DNA from: Pieris napi
Taxonomy: Eukaryota; Arthropoda; Insecta; Lepidoptera; Pieridae
Assembly (NCBI RefSeq): GCF_905475465.1
Contig: NC_062240.1
Coordinates: 2,061,001 to 2,125,000 of the forward strand
Length of the DNA stretch: 64,000 nucleotides
Direction of reading: 5' to 3'
Below are positions 13,901-25,900 of the stretch, in pieces. Position numbers and translations under genes: made by a program. The notes under the pieces are model-generated. The model made no database searches. It was not told the origin of the DNA and saw only the letters and a list, made by a program, of their open reading frames with translations. Each line of letters begins with the position of its first letter. The stretch's first letter is position 1.

Positions 13901-16900
13901 AAGCCCTATATTTTACCACAAATCTCTTACAAGTCTGATTAGTCTTTTGTCTATGTTTTCATTTGTTTCAGTAACTACGCTATGGTACAGAAACTAGCGC
14001 ACGATGGACACGAAGTAAGTTTTTTTATGTTCTGGTTCTGTTGTGTTTTATATTTGTAATTATCACGAGTGAATGTGTAAAATAATTTATACCCTATATG
14101 GGTTTAATTCTGCCTTTTGACATAGCGATGCATTTTTTTTTTTTTTTTTTTAAAGACAATTCACACCAATTGACCTAGTCCCATGCTAAGCTGGTGAAGC
14201 TTGTGTTATGGGTACTAGGCAATGGATATACATACATATTATAGATAGATAGACATATAAATACACATTTAAACACCCAAGACCTAAGCACAACACCAAA
14301 TGCTCATCACATCGATGTTCGTCTCAGCCGGGGATCGAACCCGGGACCCATGGATTCGCAGTCAGGGGTACTAACCACTACACCAATGAGTCGTCAATTG
14401 TATTGTTAGTTGCATGAAAAGTAATAAATTGCAGACATAACGCATGTTTGAATGTTCTATTAATAATAAATCATTTATTTGCAAAGAAAGTGGTACATTC
14501 ATTTAGTTATAATCAAAACACCGCACAATCTGCCATATAAAAATAGGCTTGCAAATGTCATACTGATTATCATGATGTGATAAGGCTACAGTTAATAATA
14601 ATTGTTGTCAAAACTTATGGTCTAAATACTCTCCCACGCTATAGAGGCACCTTATCTTTAAAAATGTAATATTATTCTTATTTTAATAAATTGTCTCTAT
14701 ACAAAGACACAATTTAACATTACGATCTAGCATAACTTAAGACTAAAAAGTTATTTAAAACTTACCTTATTCATCAAAAAAAGAATATTTAACATAATAA
14801 AGTATCCAATAACACTACTTACAATCTTTATTAACTAATTGGAATAGTTTTGTCCTTTGCAATCTTCTCACTAGTCCCGTGGTGTCATATACATTATAAA
14901 TTACAAAAGCTGAAACGTTGCGATTGCGCATCATAATTGCAATCTCACAGTCATACCAACGAATACATCTCGATTGTACAATCTTTTTAATTAAAATTAG
15001 CTGAAATAACATTTAAAATTATGACTTATATTCAATTTAAATTTTTTAATAATTAATTTTAAATTTAAAATTTCGTCTTAAAAAACAGCGCATTTATAGC
15101 GAAAAGGGAAATAATATGAAGTCAAGACATTCACGTACGTATTTACGTCAAAAAAATGTAAATACTGAATATTTGATTGTTGTTACTAATAAATGTAACA
15201 ATACATATAGAGTCCCTGCAACTCCCACATTCTTCAATGTGTCATGACTTACATCGAAATGAAATATAACAACCCATCAATTTTTTTAGATGGCTACAGG
15301 CACGATATCACAGCAGCAGGGCCTACAAGACAAAGGCTACGAAGAATGGGCGGGTGAAATGATCGGTATGCGGGAAATAATGCGCAAGTTTGCAAATGTA
15401 TCAAAGTCAGAGGTGGTCGGCGCGAGGGCACCGTTTCTCAAGCCAGGACGGAATACGCAGTTCAAGGTAATGCAATTGTTATTAGTTAAGTTTTATTTTG
15501 TTGAGATTTTTTTTAATCTCCAACACATCTGCGCAGAGCAATGTTGGCCTTGCTTTCTACGTGAGACTCTCGTCCCTGCACAGACGGAGATTGAACTCGT
15601 AAGTTCAATCTCCGGAGTGTTGGCCTAGTGGTTTCAGCGTGCGACTCTCATACCTGAGGTCGTAGGTTCGATCCCCGGCTGTGCACTGATGGACTTTCTA
15701 TGTGCGCATTTAAAACTAGCTTGTACGGTGAAGGAAAACATCGTGAGGAAACCGGCCTGTCCTATACGCAAACAGCGACAGTGTGTGTCAGGGTTGCCTA
15801 TTAGAAATTATCACAGAACAGATACATAAATCTGAGGCCCAGACTGAAAAGGTTGTAGCACAGTATATAGCCCTTATCTATGTTAGTGGGTGCATTCCCT
15901 TTCAGGGAGGAGTATTCTTTTTTTTTCAAATAGTTGGAGGTCAAGAGAAGACCTCTACTGTGTGCCAATGTTTGTGCTTTATTAGAAACACTGCTTGCGA
16001 CACTACAGCACTTTTCTTCACTACATAGTATAAGAGAAATTCGCTTTCTCTGTCCCTATGTATGCTTAAATCTTTAAAACTATGCATTTTGATGCGTTTT
16101 TTTTTAATAGATAGAGTGATTAAAGAGGAAGGTTTATATGTATAATAACATCAATTAAATAGTGGACAAATACTGTTATTTTTTAGGGTTTCTAATGTGA
16201 TGTCGTAAATAATTACATTTTTTCCGTTTACATTGCAAACGCAGGCTGAACCCTACGAGATTTATCAAAATAATGTACTAAGTATTGTACACATTGAAAA
16301 GGTCTACAGAAAACTCCACGATGGTATATGTCTATCTCTTATGGATATTCCACAATACAATTTTATGTAATTTACTTTTTACGACAAATAATGGCTAATT
16401 TTCGATGCGATTTTAACCAATACAACATTAATCCTTATCCAATTAAATACCGTGCGAAGCCGTGGCGGGTCGCTAGTGTTATTATAAAGTAAACATTTCT
16501 ATACAAGTATTCTATAAAGTTATTTACAATTCCAAAAATACAGCAATTCGAAACGTTGAAAGCAAATAAAATAAGGTTTTTAATAATAGTATTAACGGTA
16601 CGAAATGATATAAATATTTCATAGGATCAGCGGTCGTAAATACAAATTTTGTAATTTTCACATTATTTATCGTTCGAGGAGCTCGATCTCGTTTATTCTT
16701 CGGATTTATTTAAAAATTTACTGCTGCAATTATTTGTGTTAACTGAAGCTTAAATTAAATACTGATTTTCGCGTAATAAATTGGGTTGGTTTTTAGAGTG
16801 GTTGAATGTTGAGTATCATATTAAAATTGCTACATAATAAATAAAACTATCGAAATGCAATACCTAGAGTTGTGATTTTAACAGAGATATATATACTCAT

Positions 16901-19900
16901 TTATATAATCACTAGCTGCCCCCGCGAACTTCGTTTCTCCTTATTGTGATTTTACTTAGCATACCTTTTTCTCTATATAAACCTCATAGTTCAAGTCATA
17001 AGATTTTAATTAACACATAAAAAATAAGGGTTGGTGATAGAGGGATGAAAATTTAGGGTTGTATGTATGTTTTAATGGTAAAAAAATATTTTTTTTTCCA
17101 AAAAATTAAAATAAAAAGTTAGGGGTGGACAGCCCTTACCACTTAGGGTTATGAAAAATAGATAGTAGCCGATTCTCAGAACTACTGAATCTTAATATAT
17201 ATAAATCTCGTGTCACAATGTTTGTCCTCAATGGACTCCCTAAACTACCGAACCGATATCAATCAAATTTGCACATCATGTGCAGTTCGATCCAACTTGA
17301 GAGATAGGATAGTTTAAATCTCAAATTATAGTCGCAATTTTAATTTATTGCTAATTATTTGTCTGTTATTATTTGACAGTCACAAATCACAATTCTAACA
17401 GATGGCGCGGGCGCCGCGCTGTGTTGAAAGTACCAACGTTTCACATAAGATACTATTAAACATCTGTAACAAAAACTTTAGCCACAGCAACGCTTGGCCG
17501 AGTCTACTAGTATAAATATAAAAACCGTTTCGGAGGGTATGGTCACTAACATTGTGACAGGAGAATTTGATATATAAGATAAGAACATAATACAAACAGT
17601 AAGGCTACAATTATTCCAGGCCTCAGATTTCTGTATCTGTTTCAAGATCAATTATTTTCTAAATAAGTAAGATAATCAGCCTTCTGTGCCTGACACACGC
17701 CGTACATTTTTGGGTTTTGGGCATACGGTTTCCTCTCGATGTTTTTTTTGTCTCGTTTCTGAATTTTGTTGAAAAAAAATGTTTTTGTTTTTGCAGGTCT
17801 TAGAAGATTTCGGCTACATATATGACAGTTCAGTAGGAGTTCCACCACTGGCGATACCAGTATGGCCGTACACGCTCGACTATAAAATTGCTCATGAGTG
17901 CAAAGCTGGTACCTGCCCCACTAAGTCATTCCCTGGTAAGTAATTAAACAACATATTTGCAAAACGTAACTTGCTCTTTAACGTCTGATACTCCAGGTTT
18001 CAAGTAGACAGATTTTGTTTTGTAAGTTTGTAACTTAAATCAAAGTACTGGATGATAAGTCTTTTATCTCTACGTAAGGGGTCTCATTATGTCCAAAATA
18101 ATATTAAGCAATTGATGCTTGCTGAAATATCCCGCTAAATGATATAAAATAAGTATAAGACAAGTATTTAATGAAACTCTATTTTTTTTAATAAAAATAT
18201 TTTTTTTTACAATACTGGTTATATTTCACTAAGAAGATTTATTATAAATTTACGCTCGCAATTGCTATAACGATATACCATGAAGCATCATTTATATATT
18301 GTTTACATATATAAATTATAGCAGTAAATGTAAAATTAGAAGCATTAATATTTATTTCTTTAATGACGAATCACAAGTGTACATTGTGTTACCTACGTGA
18401 CTAAATGATTTTTTGAATTTGACATAATTTTATACGATATTCTAATTTTGTTTTATGACTCCAACTATTTACTAATTATTTACGAGAAATATTCTATATA
18501 CGATAAAACTTTATACTACATATCAAGGCGTGCAATTCGTCGCAATTTAGAAAGTGCGACAGAGGTCTTGGTGCAAAATTGTATGCAAAAAATCGAGGTC
18601 ATGCCATTCAATATTAAGCCAATTTCATATGAATACGTTCCGTTGGAACTTGATATTTCTAAGATGCCTTAATTTAAATGTTCATTTACTAAGCCTTTTT
18701 AGCGTAAAGTTTTGCAATTAAGCGACGAAATCCAAATTATCTGGGTCATGATTAAATAACCAATAAGTATTTCGCTATATCAACTGATATGTATGTAAAA
18801 CCATACAAATTATAAGCGTATTTTTTATCATGTGGCCATACATTTCCAAAAGTTTACTATCATTATGGCTTTAGATATATTTTGATGATCTTATGTTTTA
18901 AAATTAGAACACGGTCACTCTGCCTTAATCAACTAGATGTCCTTTACACTTCTTTATAAATGAACTATATACCGTCCAAGTTTCATCTATTTACGACCCC
19001 GAATTAAATATAAACAAGCGGATAAAACTTAAAGTTTGCTGTCATATTACACAATGGACAACTTCTTTATCGCAAAGATTTTTTTGGTTTCCTAGGCTGT
19101 TACCTGTATAATAAATTAAATGAAAAAATTAACATTTACCCACTATCTAAATATGAATGTAAAAAAATGGTTACTACTTGGCTGAAGACGTTGAGTTATG
19201 ATGAAACAGAAGATTTAATAACTGTTACTCTGTAACACACCCACTCCCCCACACATACACACACACACCCACGCACGCACACACACATACCCACGCACGC
19301 ACACACACACACCAGAGAGAGAGACACACACACACGCGCGTGCACACACACTCACACACACACACACACACAAACACACACCAAATTTATTTTTACGACT
19401 CTACAATAACCTGATTATACGTGTTCCGGTCCGGTGGTGGAGAGGCTGGCTCTCTGTCACTCAGTTAGCCAAGACTTTACGTGATTAGGATTATGGCGGT
19501 GACGTATAAAGTAATCGGAGTTGTCTAATTAATACTGCACAATCCTAGGTCTATGGGAGGTGCCATTTAATGCTCACTACGTGGCGACATACGAAGGAGG
19601 TCATTGCCCTTACTTGGATCAATGTGTTCTGCACAATCACGACTCTGATGATGTAAGTCAATTGTCATTATGTAATATAACTTTTAAATTTTCACGTAGG
19701 ATACATTAAATAAGATGAGTGTTGGCCTAGTGTCTTCAGCGTGCGACTCTCATACCTGAGGTCGTAGGTTCGATCCCCGGCTGTGCACCAATGGACTTTC
19801 TTTCTATGTGTGCACTTAACATTCGCTCGAACGGTGAAGGAAAACATCGTGAGGCAACCGACATGTCTTAGACCCAAAAAGTTGACGGCGTGTATCAGGC

Positions 19901-22900
19901 ACAGGAGGCACATGACTTACTTGCCTAATAGTTTGAATAATCATCATGAAACAGATACAGAAATCTGAGGCCAAGACCTAAAGAGGTTGTAGCGCCACTG
20001 ATTTATTTTTTGTAGGATACATTAACAAATCCTTACGAAAATTACAATGTATGTGTATTTATATGTACCTATATTTATAAGATGGATATGTCACCGTAAA
20101 ATTGTAAAAACCGTTAGATTGTTATCTATCTCGCGAGATTGTAAACTGTCGAAAGATTGTGAACCTCAACGAACTGCTTACAAATTAACATATTATTATT
20201 CGGTATTTATATGAAATTGTTGGGAAGTAAAATTAATCTGTAATTGACCAAAGAAGTTTGAATAATAACTAAGTTAGTGTAGTACAATCTACCGAATACC
20301 GATAACCGATAACCGATAGATTACAATCTAACGGTGTTTACAATTTTACGTTAACAGATACATAAAATAGTGAATAGATCAGGCTCTATGCCTATACGAA
20401 AAAATTTGAAGACATTAGGAAATATTAACTTATGAAATGAAATATTAATTAAGAAACGTTGAAATATATTGAATGCAATTAGTTTTCGAGTAACAAATGC
20501 AGTATTATTCAAAATCAGAAGGTGTGCTGGTTATACCCGTATCAAACACAACTCTAGTTTCATGAGCATTTATTCCGTCGAGATCGACTTTAGGTACGAA
20601 CTAATTATTTCCTAATACAGGTATTGGACTGGCTTCAAGAGGACTTTAGACGACACTACGAACAAAACCGCGCGCCTTATATGATGCCATTCCATACAAA
20701 TTGGTTCCAAATTAAGGAACTTGAACGCGGTCTTCACAAATTCCTTAAATGGGCGAGCGAACAGTAAGTTAATTTTGATATAAAGAAAAGTTTTTAGAAT
20801 TAAATAATCCATTACTTGATAAGTATGATATGATATTGTATGAATTGGACAATTTCGTAAGTATATAGACATACAAATTAGCCTAAAAATATATAGTTCA
20901 GTGATTTCATATTTCACACTTACACGAAAACAACATATTATTTTTTTATAATATTTCATTAGATTTAGTCATATATATATAATTCCTTAAAGAAATTTAA
21001 TCAATATAACGATTTGATTGTATTTATAGTAATTAAATGCAATTAAAACGGGCTCCTAAAGAAATTTACTTTACTTGTTGAAGAATCTTAGACAATGATT
21101 TGGTCAAAGCACTAAGTCATTGTTTAGATTCGCGGCATCCAAAATAGCCATGATGATCGCCAACGAAGGAGATGGTAGATACTTTAAGAAGAAGAAATAA
21201 AAATTTCATTCTAAGGTCAATTTCAGTTAATTAAATGAAATTTTTTTTTTTTACATCGATGTTATACAATACAACAAAAATTAATAAAACAATTACATTT
21301 CATTTATTTATTCAACCTTAGAACGTAAATTTATTTAGGTGCCCGATTTATTGCAAACGAGTTTATGTTATTTTAAATAATGTATTTTTTACATTAATTA
21401 GCCAAAAATTTCTACTATGAAACATTACTCTTTATATCCAAAAAAATCACTAAATATCTTTCCCGATTGTTAAGAATGAAATTGTTAAGTGCCAGGTACG
21501 CTAGGGGCACATCCAATCTATTACGCAATAGGCTTACTGTAGCAAATACTCTGCAAATTTCGATAAAGAAAAAAATATTGCCAATGATTACTCAGTACAA
21601 AAATAATCCCCTCAACAATTCAGTGGAATAAGGGATAACTCTACTAATAGAAAGTAGCAAATTGAAGGCTTCCGAATTTATTGAAATATCGATATTTAAG
21701 ACCGACTTTACTCCATGTAATATCCGATTAGAGCAGTGTTGGCATAGTGGCTTCACCGTGCGGGTTTTATCCCTGAGGTCGTAGGTTCTATCCCGGGCTG
21801 TGCACTGATGAAATTTCTTTCTATGCGCGCATTTAACATTCGCTTGAACGATGAAGGAAAACTTCGTGAGGAAACCGGCTTAACTTAGACCCAAAAAGAT
21901 GACGGCGTGTCTCAGGCACAGGAAGGCTGATCACCTACTTGCCTATTAGATTGACAAATGTTTATGAAACAGATATACAGCAATCTGAGACCTAAAAAGT
22001 AGAGACCTAAGTTGTAGCGCCACTAATTTATTTTATTTTAATACTTGGTTTACCTTTCACTTATTCAAGTACCCAAAACAATTAATATGTCAAAAGGTGA
22101 AGACTAGCTGTGCTCGACACAGGAAATCCTAGTGCGCCCCCACACGTGAAGTGCACTTTCTCTTTTAACTATATATATATTCAGCCCATTCACTCAACAT
22201 AATTAGCCATTATTTTGGGTCCATCTTTGAACATAGGATTTCTTTTTTCTCCAACTTGACCGGCATTGTGCCTTTTACATCCATTTGAAGCCTGCTTTGT
22301 GATGTCATTCATTTATCCCGTCGGTGGACCAGGCGGTCTTTTGTTCTACCGAGGTCTTAATTCAAGAAGCCTTTGGGTCTATCGGGTCTTGTCCATGCGC
22401 CCTATATGGCCCACCCACCTCCGATGGGTCACAATCTTCGTGCCTACGTTAAGAGAGTCAATTAGTCTATACAACGTGTTTTAAAATATAGCATAAACCA
22501 CTTAATGAAAACTAAATAAGCTTAGGTGCTTTTAATTCTGTTAATCAGCGTCTTACGTACATCTAAATTAGTTTTATATAAGCTATTATTTGTATTTATT
22601 TAAAAAAGAAACGACCAAATTCCCACTTTATTTCATTTGAAGCGACTTTCATAATTGATTTTCCGTAATTACACGCCGTAATTTCAAGTAATTAATCCGT
22701 AGGAGCGTTGACATCTGAATATCGTCTCTTTCATTTTAAATTACAAAAGAGGTTATAGTTTGGAATTTAAGTTCACAGAGCATGTTTTACTATTTATTGA
22801 GTAAAATAATATAATGAGTATAATAATGCCCAGTTTTATCGTTAAATATATATAATAATGTTTGTTACACACTTTCTATGTTCCCAATAACCTTCAAAAC

Positions 22901-25900
22901 AAAGTTGTTCTTCGAAATAAAGTGAATCTAATTTTATATGAAACAATTTTGATCTTACTACGGTGTCCTCACAAAGGCCGCCTGCAGTTAGTGTAAAAAA
23001 TCAACTATTCACTTTCAAAATACCGTTTTTAGCCTAGCGGTCTTATTAAGTGGCAGCTAGGTGAGGGGTACCGGGTTCGATTCCCGGTTCGAGAGCAAGT
23101 TTTAATTTAATTTAAATTTGTTCTCGGTCTTTGGGAGGGTTGTGCGGTACCGGGCGAGTGCCTAAACCGTACATGGAGGACACGGTCGAATTTCTAAAGA
23201 CAAGCACGAATTATAAAAAATCCTATACTTGACGCTGGCTAATGCGCAAATCGTGCCAGAACCATAAAAAAAAAGACCGTTTTACCGACAATTTTTCTAT
23301 GTAAACGTAATATTTCAGAGAAGACGTGTGGTTCGTAACTGTAACCCAAGCCTTAACCTGGATAACGGAGCCTCGTTCAGCCTCAACCCTGGACAATTAC
23401 GAGGCGTGGAAGTGTGATAAAAAGGATCTCCCACCAGCAGCGTGCAACATTTCCAACAAGTGCGCGTTGCCTTTCAAACACCCAGACACAAATTTCACAG
23501 ACACCAGATATATGGAGACCTGTACTGAATGCCCTAATCAGTAAGTTTTACATTAGTCATTGGAAATTTGATCTAAATATATTTATTTATTCATTTAAGT
23601 ACAAAATATATAATGCATTTTCTATAGTATATGTTACAGGCTTTCTATTCTAATACATGTAATTGTAATTTTTTGCTTAACAATGCGAAGTAGGCTTAAA
23701 AGATGTTAGGGAGATAGCCAATCGTATGGAGTCGGGCAGTCCACAACATAATGGCGGAGATCCTAAACGAATTTCCTAAAGCTTAGGTTTCCTAGAAAAG
23801 CGGTGCCGTTAACTAACGGCCGTCTTTACTTTTTAACATAATCCAAAAAAACATCATTTTGGCTCATCCAAGTCACGTTTCCACTCATTGTATTAATTAA
23901 ATATGGCCACACGATAAACGTTGAACTAATGTTTATCACCGATATGACGGCCGTCATGCATATGACAGCACCGCTATTTGACGTTACGGTGACACTCAAC
24001 GTTCTCTAGGACACCTACTCCGATGTTATTTATAGACAACGTATGGGTGACGTCACCCAACGCTACATTGCGGCCGTTAGATAACGGCACCGCTTTTCTA
24101 GGAAACCTAAGCTTAAGAAGGATGAGCTGTGAGATGGAATTTCCAATATTGGAGGAGCGTAACATACAGTTATAAGGACCAGAGAATTAGAAATGATTTT
24201 TAAGATAAGAGTTAGTATTGCGATTGCAAAGAATTGAGTATAGAAGTTGAAGGAGATGCGCGTCACGTCTAAGTCGAATAGGTCTTTTCTTTTTGTTTGT
24301 AATTTTTCAGTTAATTGCGTGGTAATTCTTATTTGCTGCGCGTCACATATATATTCTTGACTTTTAAGTTGTTTAAATAAAGATGATTGGTTAGTGTCTA
24401 ACTCTAATGACGATTACAAATATTTTTATAATATTAGCATATGTTAAGTGCTACTCGCATACCCATGCGTTCAATTAATATTTCCGCACTCAATAAGAGC
24501 ACAACGAACTATTCGTGCCACAAACATCGAACCGAATTACGTAACGTACTGAATGTTTTTTGTACTGGTTTACATTGGCCTGCGGGAACGGATAATTCTA
24601 CTGTAAAAGAACCGAGGAACTGAATTTTTGCGATTTTAAACCGGTTAAAAATTCCTTTGTCTCTGACATGCGAGATCAAACAATCCAATTTTAATTTTGC
24701 TCTTTGGATTTTCAATTGTTTAATGGTTTACCCTGTATAAAAAGGAATGTTACATTGTTTTGTTTTTATGTACGGGTTCGTATTTGTTCTATTTACAGTA
24801 AGCAATCTTTTGTTATAATTGAAAATAATAAATTAGAATTCATTTTTACCGCGTGACAATGTCCAAGGTATTCATAAAGTAAGTCTTAATTGTTAACCTA
24901 AACTTTTCAACTTAACGATATCATACTCCTAAGACAAAAGTCGACTGGCGCGACCCATTAACGCCGAACAAATTTGTATGGGAATAGTACGTGACGCGCG
25001 TTAGTTTTTTCCGCAAAAGTATTCTAATAATAAAAACTAGTCTAAACAAGTTGTACCATGAGATAATAATGTATTAAGCCCTGATGTAAAATATTTATTT
25101 ATTTATTTTTATTTTTACTGTAACTTTATACTATTACAATAGAAAATTTATTAATATAAAAATTAAATAAAAAAAATTAAAAAAAGAAAACATAAAACAT
25201 AAAACCTAAACCTTTTTGTAACGAATTATAAATAGCTATAATATGTTACGTACTGTACAATTTTTTTACCTTTGACGTCGAGGTATTAAACATGTGCTGG
25301 CCTAGTGGCTTCAGCGTGCGACTATAATAAATGAGGTCGTAGGTTCGATCCCTGGCTGTCACCAATGGACTTTCTTTCTATGAGCGCATTTCACAATCGC
25401 TCGAACGGTGAAGAAAACATCGTGAGAAAACCGGCCTGCCTTATGGCCGATTTACATTATCTTAGTGTTTAGGAGAGTGCTTTAGGATAGTACTTTAGTT
25501 GAAACATGTAAACGCTACTTGCTTTAGTAAACGCTACGCTAAAGAACTTGCCTTTCAAGTTGTACTAAAGCACTCTCCTAAACACTAAGATAATGTAAAT
25601 CGGCCTTTAGACAGACGTCGACGGCTAGTCAGGCACAGGAGGCTGATCACCTACTTGCCTTTTAGATTGACAATTGATCATGAAACCGATACAGAAATCT
25701 GAGGCTCAGACCTAAAAAGGTTGTAGCGCTACTGATTTATTTATTACCACTACTGCCAGAGCTTTAGGTTAGTTAGAGCGTAAAACATGATCAAACATAT
25801 CATTTTAGATTAATTGATTAATGAATTTTGAATTATGAATTTTTGCTTCAAGTATCATAAATATTGAGTTTTCGTTAACCACGAGGTAGATAAAGGTATT

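Noticed and set aside
19692..19968. Overlapping 60-70-codon frames on both strands.
   Set aside because: They translate the SINE at 19710-20011 and its flanks.
22250..22440. Trp-to-TAG changes in LINE remnants considered as a signature of editing or recoding.
   Set aside because: Only a few sites in already truncated copies; ordinary point mutation explains them.
23414..23653. 79-codon open frame overlapping exon 11.
   Set aside because: Out-of-frame shadow of the exon.
13303..25745. tRNA gene-like B boxes (GGTTCGATCC) at several places.
   Set aside because: They belong to SINE copies with SINE bodies and no cloverleaf; not tRNA genes.
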